Source: Dama dama (Eukaryota > Chordata > Mammalia > Artiodactyla > Cervidae). From it: a DNA stretch of 64,000 nucleotides. The stretch lies in NCBI RefSeq assembly GCF_033118175.1, contig NC_083703.1, positions 81,869,001 through 81,933,000 on the forward strand, given 5' to 3'. The stretch's first letter is position 1, and the number at the start of each line of letters is the position of its first letter. The notes beneath the pieces are model-generated. The model made no database searches, was not told where the DNA came from, and worked only from the letters and a program-made list of their open reading frames with translations. Of this stretch, positions 1 to 11,760 are shown in pieces. The translations under genes were made by a program, and so were the position numbers.

Positions 1-260
1 GTCAGAGAACACCATGAGTGTAAGGGCTGCCAGGCGTGGATGGACCAAGCGTGGTCAGAGAACATCATGAGTGTAAGGGCTGTGAGGTGTGGATGGACAT
101 GGAGTGGTCAGAGAACATCATGAGTGTAAGGGCTGTGAGTCGTGGATGGACATGGAGTGGTCAGAGAACATCATGAGTGTAAGGGCTGCGAGGCGTGGAT
201 GGACCAAGCGTGGTCAGAGAACATCATGAGTGTAAGGGCTGTGAGGTGTGGTTGGACATG

Positions 261-1108
261 GAGTGGTCAGAGAACACCATGAGTGTAAGGGCTGTGAGGC
301 GTGGATGGATCCGGAGTGGTCAGAGAACACCATGAGTGTAAGGGCTGTGAGGCGTGGATGGACCCTGCGTGGTCAGAGAACACCATGAGTGTAAGGGCTG
401 TGAGGTGTGGATGGACATGGAGTGGTCAGAGAACATCATGAGTGTAAGGGCTGTGAGTCGTGGATGGACCTGGAGTGGTCAGACAACACCATGAGTGTAA
501 GGGCTGTGAGGCGTGGATGCACATGGAGTGGTCAGTGAACACCATGAGTGTAAGGGCTGCGAGGCGTGGATGGACCCAGAGTGGTCAGAGAACACCATGA
601 GTGTAAGGGCTGCGAGGTGTGGATGGACCTGGAGTCGTCAGAGAACACCATGAGTGTAAGGGCTGTGAGGCGTGGATGGACCTGGAGTGGTCAGAGAACA
701 CCATGAGTGTAAGGGCTGTGAGGCGTGGATGGATCCGGAGTGGTCAGAGAACACCATGAGTGTAAGGGCTGTGAGGCGTGGATGGACCCTGCGTGGTCAG
801 AGAACACCATGAGTGTAAGGGCTGTGAGGTGTGGATGGACATGGAGTGGTCAGAGAACATCATGAGTGTAAGGGCTGTGAGTCGTGGATGGACCTGGAGT
901 GGTCAGACAACACCATGAGTGTAAGGGCTGTGAGGCGTGGATGCACATGGAGTGGTCAGTGAACACCATGAGTGTAAGGGCTGCGAGGCGTGGATGGACC
1001 CAGAGTGGTCAGAGAACACCATGAGTGTAAGGGCTGCGAGGTGTGGATGGACCTGGAGTCGTCAGAGAACACCATGAGTGTAAGGGCTGTGAGGCGTGGA
1101 TGGACCTG
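261..1108 (+). repeat. Higher-order duplication, 8-unit block of 424 bp repeated twice
   Basis: Diagnostic variants recur exactly 424 bp apart: the GGATCCGG tail at about 308 and 732, and the rare GCGTGGATGCACATGG variant at 511 and 935. The intervening unit order is also the same. The block therefore duplicated as a whole, more recently than the divergence between neighbouring units. Confidence 0.85.
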
Positions 1109-4100
1109 GAGTGGTCAGAGAACACCATGAGTGTAAGGGCTGTGAGGCGTGGATGGACCCGGAGTGGTCAGAGAACACCATGAGTGTAAGGGCTGCGAAG
1201 CATGGATTGACCCTGCGTGGTCAGAGAACACCATGAGTGTAAGGGCTGCGAGGCGTGGGTGGACCTGGAGTGGTCAGAGATCACCATGAGTGTAAGGGCT
1301 GTGAGCCGTGGATGGACCCGGAGTGGTCAGAGAACACCATGTCTGTAAGGGCTGCGAGGCGTGGATGGACCCAGCGTGGTCAGACAAAACCATGAGTGTA
1401 AGGGCTGTGAGGCGTGGATGGACCTGTAGTGGTCAGAGAACACCATGAATGTAAGGGCTGTGAGGTGTGGATGGACCTGGAGTGGTCAGAGAACATCATG
1501 AGTGTAAGGGCTGTGAGTCGTGGATGGACCTGGAGTGGTCAGAGAACACCATGAGTTGAAGGGCTGTGAGGTGTGGATGGACCTGGAGTGGTCAGAGAAC
1601 ACCATGAGTGTAAGGGCTGTGAGTCGTGGATCGACCTGGAGTGGTCAGACAACACCATGACTGTAAGGGCTGTGAGGCGTGGATGGACATGGAGTGGTCA
1701 GTGAACACCATGAGTGTAAGGGCTGCGAGGCGTGGATGGACCTGGAGTGGTGAGACAACACCATGAGAGTAAGGGCTGTGAGGCGTGGATGGAACCAGAG
1801 TGGTCAGAGAACACCATGAGTGTAAGGGTTGTGAGGCATGAATGGACATGGAGTGGTCAGAGAACACCATGAGTGTAAGGGTTGTGAGGCTGGATGGACC
1901 TGGAGTGGTCAGTGAACACCATGAGTGTAAGGGCTGTGAGGTGTGGATGGACCTGGAGTGGTCAGAGAACACCATGAGTGTAAGGTCTGTGAGACGAGCA
2001 TGGACCCAGCGTGGTCAGAGAACACCATGAGTGTAAGGCCTGTGTGGAGTGGATAGACCCAGCGTGGTCATAGAACACCATGAGTGTAAAGCCTGTGTGG
2101 TGTGGATAGACCCAGCGTGGTCAGAGAACACCATGAGTGTAAGGGCTGCGAGGCGTGGATGGACCCGGAGTGGTCAGAGAACACCATGAGTGTAAGGACT
2201 GTGAGGCGTGGATGGACCTGGAGTGGTGACAAAACACCATGAGTGTAAGGCCTGTGAGGTGTGGATAGACCCAGCATGGTCAGAGAACACCATGAGTGTA
2301 AGGGCTGTGAGGTGTGGATGGACCTGGAGTGGTCAGAGAACACCATGAGTGTAAGGACTGTGAGGCTGGATGGACCTGGAGTGGTCAGAGACACCATGAG
2401 TATAAGGGCTGTGAGGCGTGGATGGACCTGGAGTGGTGAGAGAAAACCATGAGTGTAAGGGCTGTGAGGTGTGGATGGACCTGGAGTGGTCAGAGAACAC
2501 CATGAGTGTAAGGGCTGCGAGGCGTGGGTGGACCTGGAGTGGTGAGAGAAAATCATGATTGTAAGGGCTGTGAGGTGTGGATGGACCTGGAGTGGTCAGA
2601 GAACACCATGAGTGTAACGGCTGTGAGGCGTGGATGGACCTGGAGTGGTCAGTGAACACCATGAGTGTAAGGGCTGCGAGGCGTGGATGGACCTGGAGTG
2701 GTCAGAGAACACCATGAGTGTAAGGGCTGTGAGGCGTGGGTGGATCCGGAGTGGTCAGAGAACACCATGAGTGTAAGAGCTGCGAGGCGTGGATGGACCC
2801 GGAGTGGTCAGAGAACACCATGAGTGTAAGGGCTGTGAGGCGTGGATGTACCTGAAGTGGTCAGACAACACCATGAGTGTAAGGGCTGTGAGGCGTGGAT
2901 GGACCTGGAGTGGTCAGTGAACACCATGAGAAAAGGGCTGCGAGGCGGGGATGGACCTGGAGTGGTCAGAGAACACCATGAGTGTAAGGGCTGCGAGGCG
3001 TGGATGGACATGGAGTGGTCAGAGAACACCATGAGTGTAAGGGCTGCGAGGCGTGGATCGACCTGGAGTGGTCAGAGAACACCATGAGTGTAAGGGCTGT
3101 GAGGCGAGGATGGACCCAGCGTGGTCAGAGAACACCATGAGTGTAAGGGCTGCCAGGCGTGGATGGACCCAGAGTGGTCAGAGAACACCATGAGTCTAAG
3201 GGCTGCGAGGTGTGGATGGACCTGGAATGGTCAGAGAACACAATGAGAGTAAGGGCTGCGAGGCATGGATGGACCCGGAGTGGTGAGAGAAAACCATGAG
3301 TGTAAGGGCTGCGAGGTGTGGATGGACCCGGAGTGGTCAGAGAACACCATGAGTGTAAGGGCTGTGAGGCGTGGATGGACCCGGAGTGGTCAGAAAACAC
3401 CATGAATGTAAGGGCTGTGAGGCGTGGATGGACCTGGAGTGGTCAGAGAACACCATGAGTGCAAGGGCTGCGAGGCGTGGATGGACCTGGAGTGGTCAGA
3501 GAACAACATGAGTGTAAGGGCTGCGAGGCATGGATGGACCCTGCGTGGTCAGAGAACACCATGAGTGTAAGGGCTGCGAGGCGTGGATGGACCCAGCGTG
3601 GTCAGAGAACACCATGACTGTAAGGGGTATGAGGCGTGGATGGAACTGGAGTGGTCAGAGAACACCATGACTGTAAGGGCTGCGAGGCGTGGGTGGACCT
3701 GGAGTGGTCAGAGAACACCATGAGTATAAGGGCTGTGAGGCTGGATGGACCTGGAGTGGTCAGACAACACCATGAGTGTAAGGGCAGCGAGGCATGGATG
3801 GATCCTGCGTGGTCAGAGAACACCATGAGTGTAAGGGCTGTGAGGCGTGGATGGACCCGGAGTGGTCAGAGAACACCATGAGTATAAGGGCTGCGAGGCG
3901 TGGTTGGACCCAGCGTGGTCAGACAACACCATGAGTGTAAGGGCTGTGAGGCGTGGATGGACCTGGACAGTTCAGACAACACCATGACTGTAAGGGCTGT
4001 GAGGCGTGGATGGACCTGGAGTGGTCAGACAACACCATAACTGTAAGGGCTGTGAAGCGTGGATGGACATGGAGTGGTCAGTGAACACCATGAGTGTAAG

Positions 4101-4439
4101 GGCTGCGAGGCGTGGATGCCCCTGGAGTGGTCAGACAACACCATGAGTGTACGGGCTGTGAGGCATGGATGGACATGGAGTGGTCAGAGAACACCATGAG
4201 TGTAAGGGTTGTGAGGCGTGGATGGCCATGGAGTGGTCAGAGAACACCATGAGTATAAAGGTTGTGAGGCTGGATGGACCTGGAGTGGTCAGTGAACACC
4301 ATGAGTGTAAGGGCTGTGAGGTGTGGATGGACCTGGAGTGGTCAGAGTACACCATGAGTATAAGGGCTGCGAGGCATGGATGGACCCAGTGTGGTCAGAG
4401 AACACCGTGAGTGTAAGGGTTGTGAGGCGTGGATGGCCA

Positions 4440-5390
4440 TGGAGTGGTCAGAGAACACCATGAGTGTAAGGGCTGCGAGGCGTGGATGGACATGGAGTGG
4501 TCAGAGAACACCATGAGTGTAAGGGCTGTGAGGCGTGGATGGATCCGGAGTGGTCAGAGAACACCATGAGTGTAAGGGCTGCGAGGCGTGGATGGACCCA
4601 GAGTGGTCAGAGAACACCATGAGTGTAAGGGTTGCGAGGCGTGGATGGACATGGAGTGGACAGAGAACACCATGAGTGTAAGGGTTGCGAGGCGTGGATG
4701 GACCCGGAGTGGTCAGAGAACACCATGAGTGTAAGGGCTGCGAGGCGTGGATGGACCCAGCGTGGTCAGAGAACACCATGATTGTAAGGGCTGCGAGGCG
4801 TGGATGGACATGGAGTGGTCAGAGAACACCATGAGTGTAAGGGTTGTGAGGCGTTGATGGACATGGAGTGGTCAGAGAACACCATGAGTGTAAGGGCTGC
4901 GAGGCGTGGATGGACATGGAGTGGTCAGAGAACACCATGAGTGTAAGGGCTGCGAGGCATGGATGGACCCAGAGTGGTCAGAGAACACCATGAGTGTAAG
5001 GGTTGTGAGGCGTGGATGGACATGGAGTGGTCAGAGAACACCATGAGTGTAAGGGTTGTGAGGCGTTGATGGACATGGAGTGGTCAGAGAACACCATGAG
5101 TGTAAGGGCTGCGAGGCGTGGATGGACATGGAGTGGACAGAGAACACCATGAGTGTAAGGGCTGCGAGGCGTGGATGGACCTGGATTGGTCAGAGAACAC
5201 CATGAGTGTAAGGGTTGCGAGGCGTGGATGGACCCGGAGTGGTCAGAGAACACCATGAGTGTAAGGGCTGCGAGGCGTGGATGGACCCAGCGTGGTCAGA
5301 GAACACCATGAGTGTAAGGGCTGCGAGGCGTGGATGGACCCAGCGTGGTCAGAGAACACCATGATTGTAAGGGCTGCGAGGCGTGGATGG
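4440..5390 (+). repeat. Second higher-order block, offsets of 9, 10 and 11 units
   Basis: The rare TGGACAG variant at about 4658 recurs 477 bp on, at 5135. The GGGTTGCGAGG unit at 4681 recurs 530 bp on, at 5211. The ATGATTG variant at 4778 recurs 583 bp on, at 5361. The stepwise 9, 10, 11-unit offsets fit a block duplication followed by single-unit insertions in the second copy. Confidence 0.7.
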
Positions 5391-7252
5391 ACCTGGAGTG
5401 GTCAGAGAACACCATGAGTGTAAGGGCTGTGAGGCGTGGATGGACCTGGAGTGGTCAGAGAACACCATGAGTGTAAGGGCTGTGAGGCGTGGATGGACCT
5501 GGAGTGGTCAGAGAACACCATGAGTGTAAGGGCTGTGAGGCGTGGATGGACCTGGAGTGGTCAGAGAACACCATGAGTGTAAGGGCTGCGAGGCGTGGAT
5601 GGACCCAGCGTGGTCAGAGAACACCATGAGTGTATGGGCTGCGAGGCGTGGATGGACCTGGAGTGGTCAGAGAACACCATGAGTGTAAGGGCTGTGAGGC
5701 GTGGATGGACCTGGAGTGGTCAGAGAACACCATGAGTGTAAGGGCTGCGAGGCGTGGATGGACCCAGCGTGGTCAGAGAACACCATGAGTGTAAGGGCTG
5801 TGAGGTGTGGATGGACCTGGAGTGGTCAGAGAACACCATGAGTGTAAGGGCTGTTAGGCGTGGATGGACCTGGAGTGGTCAGAGAACACCATGAGTGTAA
5901 GGGCTGTGAGGCGTGGATGGACCTGGAGTGGTCAGAGAACACCATGACTGTAAGGGCTGTGAGGCGTGGATGGACCCGGAGTGGTCAGAGAACACCATGA
6001 GTGTAAGGGCTGTGAGGCGTGGATGGATCTGGAGTGGTCAGAGAACACCATGAGTGCAAGGGCTGCGAGGCATGGATGGACCCAGAGTGGTCAGAGAACA
6101 CCATGAGTGTAAGGGTTGTGAGGCGTGGATGGACATGGAGTGGTCAGAGAACACCATGAGTGTAAGGGCTGTGAGGTGTGGATGGACCTGGAGTGGTCAG
6201 AGTACACCATGAGTGTAAGGGCTGCGAGGCGTGGATAGACCCAGCATGGTCAGAGAACACCATGAGTGTAAGGGCTGTGAGGTGTGGATGGACCTGGAGT
6301 GGTCAGTGAACACCATGAGTGTAAGGGCTGTGAGGCGTGGATGGACCTGGAGTGGTCAGTGAACACCATGAGTGTAAGGCCTGTTTGGAGTGGATAGACC
6401 CAGCGTGGTCAGAGAACACCATGAGTGTAAGGGCTGCGAGGCGTGGATGGACCCCGAGTGGTCAGAGAACACCATGAGTGTAAGGGTTGCGAGGCGTGGA
6501 TGGACCCAGCGTGGTCAGAGAACACCATGAGAGTAAGGGCTGTGAGGCGTGGATGGACCTGGAGTGGTCAGAGTACACCATGAGTGTAATGGCTGTGAGG
6601 CGTGGATGGACCTGGAGTGATCAGAGAACACCATGAGTGTAAGGGCTGCGAGGCGTGGATGGACCTGGAGTGGTCAGAGAACACCATGAGTGTAAGGGCT
6701 GCGAGGCGTGGATGGACCCTGCGTGGTCAGAGAACACCATGAGTGTAAGGGCTGTGAGGCGTGGATGGAGCCGGAGTGGTCAGAGAACACCATGAATGTA
6801 AGGGCTGCGAGGCGTGGATGGACCCGGAGTGGTCAGAGAACACCATGAGTGTAAGGGCTGCGAGACATGGATGGACCCAGCGTGGTCAGACAACACCATG
6901 AGTGTAAGGGCTGTGAGGCGTGGATGGACCTGGAGTGGTCAGAGAACACCATGTCTGTAAGGGCTGTGAGGCGTGGATGGACCCGGAGTGGTCAGAGAAC
7001 ACCATGAGTGTAAGGGCTGTGAGGCGAGGATGGAGCTGGAGTGGTCAGACAACACCATGAGTGTAAGGGCTGCGAGGCGTGGATGGACCTGGAGTGGTCA
7101 GAGAACGCGATGAGTGTAAGGGCTGCGAGGCGTGGATAGACCTGGAGTGCTCAGAGAACACCATGAGTGTAAGGGCTGTGAGGCGTGGATGGACCTGGAG
7201 TGGTCAGAGAACACCACCAGTGTAAGGGCTGCGAGGTGTGGGTGGACCCAGA

Positions 7253-7587
7253 GGTCTTGAATGGAGAGCTCACGGAGGCTGGAGCGCAGTGGAGGGGCCG
7301 ACGTTGATAGGGACGAAGACTGTGGCGGAGCTGGCGGTCCTGTGCGTGCTGCCTCCACAGAAGGTCAGGAGCCTCCAGCCTCCTTGGACTCTCACGTGCT
7401 CTCTCACAGGGTCCTCTGACCTCCTGGTAATTCTCATGCCTTCTGGAATCATGATGGACCAGTGATTCACAAAGGAATTGAGGGTAATTTAGGGAATCCT
7501 TCCAAGGATGTCCAATTTTCAACTCACAAATAACTCTGATTTTCTCCTCTTTTTTCTTAATCATTTGACCATCTAATCATATTTTTA
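7253..7587. other. Unique flank of the minisatellite
   Basis: Moderately GC-rich unique DNA to about 7480, then AT-rich. Overlapping short ORFs on both strands match nothing I recognise. No repeat family is visible. Confidence 0.5.
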
Positions 7588-7598
7588 ATGGTGCTATT

Positions 7599-7818
7599 GG
7601 TCTTCCCAGGTGGCGCAGTGGTAAAGAATCTGCCTGTCAGTGCAGGAGCCACAAGAGACGCTGGTTCAATTCCTGGGTCAGGAAGATTCCCTGGAGAAGG
7701 AAATGGCAACCCACTCCAGTATTCTTGCCTGGGGAACCCATGGACAGAGGGGCCTGGTGGGCTATGGTCCATGGGGTCGTAAAAGAGTTGGACATGACTG
7801 AGCACACACACACACACG
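7599..7818 (+). mobile_element. Bov-tA SINE with (CA)n tail
   Basis: A tRNA-derived head (CTTCCCAGGTGGCGCAGTGG) is followed by the Bov-A body (GGAGAAGGAAATGGCAACCC, TTGGACATGACTGAG) and a (CA)n tail at 7803-7817. The 11-bp target-site duplication ATGGTGCTATT (7588-7598) reappears as ATGGTACTATT (7819-7829), one mismatch. Confidence 0.95.
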
Positions 7819-7837
7819 ATGGTACTATTAGTTTCTT

Positions 7838-7961
7838 TATTTTGGGCCACACCACATGGCATATGGGATCTTAACTCACCAACCAGGGATCAAACCCATG
7901 CCTCCTGCTTTGGAAGCATTGGAAATGCAAGGTCTTAACCACTAGACCACCAGGGATGTCG
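7838..7961 (-). mobile_element. CHR-type tRNA-derived SINE
   Basis: On the minus strand the element starts GACATCCCTGGTGGTCTAGT, has the AAGACC and GGGTTTGATCCCTGGTTGG blocks of the CHR family and ends in a GGCCCAAAATAAAG tail. It inserted only about 10 bp from the end of the preceding Bov-tA. Confidence 0.85.
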
Positions 7962-8867
7962 CTGTTTTTTTTTTTTTAATTGTTATTATTAAATTCAAAA
8001 CCATGAGAGCTTTAAGTTGAAGTCTGGTGATTATTTCATGTAGTCTTATTTGTCAAGGTAGTATTACCTTTGTCTTATTTTTTCTATAGATTTGTTTTTT
8101 TCAATATCGTTGAATTTCTGTGAGTATTAATTGTAAATTGTAACTAGTGTCAGTGGAAGATTAATTTAGGAGACAGTTTTTCAAACTTTAATTAAATTTG
8201 TGTACTTTTATTAATTTACCACGAGGCTACAGTTATTGTTTTAAAATTTTGCATCTTGTAGCATTGCCTGTACAAGTGTATCTATTTAATACATTTGATG
8301 CAGGTAGCGATTATGACAGATTTTCTTTATTCTTTCTAAACATCACCTGATACACAAAAATCTGCAGTTAGAATGGGATTAAGTTAATACCTTTTGCATA
8401 TTTCTATCACTCAGGATGAGTTTTGGCCATGAGTAACAGAGATATAGAATAACCGTGGATTAATCAAAATAAAAGTTTCCTTCTCTCTTGTGAAAATTAA
8501 GAGGTAATCAATTGAAGGCTGGTGGCATATTCCTGATTCTTGAATTCTTAGGGACTTAGGTCTAGGCCTTCATCAGTTTTAGACGATGCCCTGGTCTTCA
8601 GGGTACAAAACTGTGGCTAGAGCTCCCACCATTGCATCTATATTCCACACAGCAGAAAAAGGAAAGAACAGAAAAAACAGGAATAAATGATGAATATCAG
8701 CTATCATTTAGGAAAATTCCCCAGATACTCTGTATGATGCTTGTCATGATATCCAGTTTATTCATGATGTGTTCAGAAGGTTAAAAACTAGTGACAAGGG
8801 AAGCATAAAAGATGTATTTTTAAAATTATGGGCTGTCATATGTCCAGCTAAAAAATTTAGGGATTCT
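7962..8867. other. AT-rich stretch, possible old repeat at 8400-8700
   Basis: A T13 run sits at about 7965. Around 8440-8680 the wording resembles an old mammalian repeat (AAAAGTTTCCTTCTCTC, then ATTCCACACAGCAG), but too diverged to name. Nothing else is recognised. Confidence 0.35.
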
Positions 8868-8883
8868 TCTAACATGGAAGGAC

Positions 8884-9100
8884 AGTGAAAGTCAAAGTGT
8901 TAGTCGCTCAGTCGTGTCTGACTTTCTGTGATCCTGTGGACTGCAGCTTGCCAGATTCCTCTGTCTTTGGAATTCTCCAGCAACAATACTGGGGTGGGTA
9001 GCCATTCCCTTCTCCAGGGGATCCTCTGACCCATGGATTGAACCCAGGTTTCCTGCATTGCAGGCAGATTCTTTTCCATCTGAGCCACCAGGGAAGCCCC
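8884..9100 (-). mobile_element. Bov-tA SINE with target-site duplication
   Basis: The right end reads GAGCCACCAGGGAAGCCC, the reverse complement of the SINE head. The left end has the AGTCGCTCAGTCGTGTCTGA tail region. Flanks TCTAACATGGAAGGA (8868-8882) and TCTAATACCGAAGGA (9101-9115) are a diverged duplication, so this copy is relatively old. Confidence 0.93.
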
Positions 9101-9116
9101 TCTAATACCGAAGGAG

Positions 9117-9610
9117 AGGAATGAATATTGGTGAGGGAACAGCTAGCACTCCAAAACAAAATTTTAAAGCATTAAAAGTTTCTGATTCCCTTGGAAATGA
9201 ACCAGTTCAATGCATAATTTAAAAACTCTCTGAGTAAAGCTATAAGTATTAATTATCTTTTAATCTCTTAAATAGCTATGTGTTATTTTTCAATAAGTAG
9301 TAAAGAACATTCAGTGGAAAACTCAGGACATTTTTTCCCTGAAGAATAAAATAAGGAGAGAAAGAGAGACTAAAATAATTAATGAGAAGAAATGGAAAGA
9401 GTTTTTGAAATCACAGATTGTGTCATTTTCCAGGATGGCACTAACTTTATTTTGCTCTATTCAATATTCAGTCAATATTCTGCTCTATTAAATTTGAAGT
9501 CCTGTTGTCTCTACTCAATAGCTGTGATCTCCCACAATGGCTTAAATTGGGATTAGTAGGGATAGCAGTTGTAGCAACAGTAAAATGATTACTAGTTGTA
9601 CTAATAATAT
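9117..9610. other. AT-rich unique stretch
   Basis: No gene, repeat family or strong motif recognised. A purine-rich run lies at 9350-9410. Confidence 0.4.
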
Positions 9611-9752
9611 GAAATGGTTGGATAACATCACCGACTCAATGGATGTGAGTTTGAACTAACTCCATGAGATAGTGAAGGACAGGGAAGTCTCACGTGCTGC
9701 AGTTCATAGGGTTGCAAAGCGTTGGACACAACAGTGACTGAACAACAAACTA
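9611..9752 (+). mobile_element. BovB LINE, 3'-end fragment
   Basis: Carries the last 140 bp of BovB: GGATAACATCACCGACTCAA, the GTGCTGCAGTTCATAGGGTT block and the GTTGGACACAACAGTGACTG end. It is a 5'-truncated insertion. Confidence 0.88.
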
Positions 9753-10913
9753 TTAGTATTAATGTTCAATAAAAATATTTACTTCACTGGTTATTTTGAA
9801 AAGTAAATTTATGTCAGGGCATTGATTTTGTATTTGAATTCAAAAATTAGCACATGGATGACTGTTCCACAAATCCTAGAAGCATCAACCTCCTAAATCT
9901 TTGGCCCACAAAGACCTTTCATGAAGACACTCTGCCCGTGGCCGGCCCAGCACGATGTTTCAGGCGGTGCTCTCTGCAGACCTGCTGGCAGGGTCTCTCC
10001 CACTTCTCCTTCTTTATTATTTTCCACTGCGCATACCTCTCTCTGTCCCTCATTGCAGAGACTTATTTTTTGAACAATTATTAAATTTTGAACAAATGAA
10101 CAAAGGTTTCTTGAGCTATGAGTAAGATACTCTCCTGTGCTCTGTGGTTGGTAAATGAATGAATGAGAAAAAATTCTCTGTTCTCAAGGGGTTTAAAAGT
10201 CTAGGATGGAAATGCAAATATATAATAATCATTATGATGCTCAACTTGACAGTCCTAGTCAGAAAGATGGTGGTAGCAATGACATACAATTTCTAAAATC
10301 CACATCAGTTTCTGTGAATAAAAACTTTATCTTTCAGACAAACTGCCAATCTATTGAATAATAATTTTGTAGTTTGTGTGTGTGTGTGTGTGTGTGCTTT
10401 TGCTGATCTCCAAGCATTTCTGTTTTTCTCTGCTGACTGCTCCTATATCCTGAAGGAAAAATATGTTAAGAGGAGCTAAGAGGGGAAATAGACTGATTTA
10501 TAGAACAATTAAAATGTGAATCAGTGAATTGCCTATAAAAAGCAAATCATTTAGAAAACTCTAGCCATGTAGTTTTTTCTGAGTTGTAACATCACTATAG
10601 ATTATTTTGTGTTTTATAATGCATAATGCAGTATAGTGGCTTTAAATTACTGCTATATTAATTATCTATGGATGGTGATATTTTTCATATAAATAAAAAT
10701 GGTTTTTACTATTAATGCATGACATAAAATCTTAGTTTCTGGTGTCAGTGCAAAAAGGAAACACTAAAATAAAACTGAGCTAAAATTAATATATTCAAGG
10801 AGTTTGGAAAATATGGGGATTTGGAGCTTACTAAATCGTTACACAAGTAGACACTTATGATTGGAACTTCAAGCAGAGAGAAGTATGAATAGCATGTTAT
10901 CATTAGGAATAAT
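9753..10913. other. AT-rich unique stretch
   Basis: Only a (TG)n tract at 10375-10396 stands out. The 76-codon frame at 9854-10084 shows no family features. Confidence 0.4.
10375..10396 (+). repeat. (TG)11 microsatellite
   Basis: Uninterrupted TG dinucleotides over 22 bases. Confidence 0.95.
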
Positions 10914-11136
10914 GCAGAGGTTGGCAAATTATGGACTGAGGGCAAGATAGTGCCTGCTGCCTGATTTTATAAATAAAGTTTTATTGCAACACAGTTCAGA
11001 GCTGTCATTCACAGATTACCTATGGCTGCTTTTGAACTGCAATGGTAGAGGTCAGTTGTTGCAACAAAAATTATATTGCATGGAAAGTAAAAAACATTTA
11101 TTCTCCTCTGACCCTTAATAGAGCCTGCTGATCTTT
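10914..11136 (-). mobile_element. Old non-autonomous hAT-type DNA transposon
   Basis: The ends are related inverted repeats: CAGAGGTTGGCAAATTA at the left, and the reverse complement of AGCCTGCTGATCTTTG at the right. The interior has the familiar AAATAAAGTTTTATTGCAAC and TATGGCTGCTTTTGAACTGC blocks of a widespread mammalian MER element. Family name not assigned. Confidence 0.7.
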
Positions 11137-11233
11137 GTAATTGACTCAAGTTTTACCCAACCCAAGGACCTTAATTCCTTTTATTCTTTATGTCTGTCTA
11201 AACCTTTATATCTTCTAAACCTTCACTCGGTTT

Positions 11234-11441
11234 GTGGCTGCTGTTCAGTCGCTAAGTCGTGCCGGACTCTGTGGTGACCCCAGCAGCCTACCAGGCTCCT
11301 CTGTCCATGGGATTCCCAGGCAGGATCACCAGAGTGGGTGCCATCCCATCCTCCAGGGCATCTTCCCGACTCAGGGATCAAACTCGAGTCTCCTTCGTCG
11401 GCAGGCGGATCCTTTACCACCGAGACCCAAGGGAAGCCCTT
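11234..11441 (-). mobile_element. Bov-tA SINE, CpG-retaining
   Basis: Reads as a complete reverse-strand Bov-tA from GCTGTTCAGTCGCTAAGTCG to GAGACCCAAGGGAAGCCC. It has unusually many CpGs (CCGGACTC, CCCGACTC, CTCGAGTC, CGTCGGCAGGCGG). It abuts the CpG-rich patch that follows. Confidence 0.93.
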
Positions 11442-11611
11442 CCCTCAGCGTCCTAGCTCTTACCGTCAGTCTGGTTCAGGCTGAAGAGCCGCCGCCTCGT
11501 CCGGAACGCGCAGCCTCAGGCCCTGAGCCCGCGGCCGCCTGCCACGGCATCTCCTTCCTGTTGTGCTGCCGCGTTTACGCAGGTCCTTCTCCTGCCTGAG
11601 ATTACACTGCT

Positions 11612-11732
11612 TGTTTGTTTCCTTTTCCCCTCACTAGAATGGTTTCTACAGGAGAAGAGGGCTTGTCTGTCTCTTTCTCCCCCTTCACTGAATTCTGAGC
11701 ATCATTCAAGTCCTTGTCGGGTAGAGACCAGA
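11612..11732 (+). mobile_element. L2 3'-end relic
   Basis: The CCCCTCACTAGAATGG block followed by a GTCTGTCTC stretch resembles the L2 3' end (cactagaatgtaagctcc, gtctgtttt). Strongly diverged. Confidence 0.4.
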
Positions 11733-11760
11733 AGAGCCGGACGGGGGCGCAGTCGCCGTG

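Larger units (their letters stand above)
1..7252 (+). repeat. 53-bp minisatellite, about 137 tandem copies
   Basis: The unit begins GTCAGAGAACACCATGAGTG and continues through a TAAGGGCTG(T/C)GAGGCGTGGATGGA core to a variable tail. Copies follow each other without spacers from base 1, so the left end lies outside the window. The last recognisable unit starts near 7203 and decays at about 7250. Phase slips only about 6 bp over 7.2 kb. The unit varies at a few fixed places: the T/C in CTG(T/C)GAG, and the tail (CCTGGAG, ATGGAG, CCCAGCG, CCCGGAG or CCCTGCG), giving a readable code of unit types. Because 53 is not a multiple of 3, reading frames rotate and short 53-codon-periodic ORFs appear on both strands. 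They normally stop within three units, so I read the array as non-coding. Confidence 0.97.

Noticed and set aside
1592..5256. Long ORFs on both strands in the 53-bp array (up to 162 codons)
   Set aside because: They are readings of the tandem unit in rotating frames. The consensus has a stop in every three-unit cycle, and openness depends on single variants. No codon-level conservation.
1..7252. CRISPR-like array
   Set aside because: Units are contiguous repeats with no unique spacers, in a mammalian genome.
7253..7564. Overlapping ORFs of 66-137 codons on both strands next to the array
   Set aside because: They extend from repeat units into unique DNA in conflicting frames and match no family I recognise.
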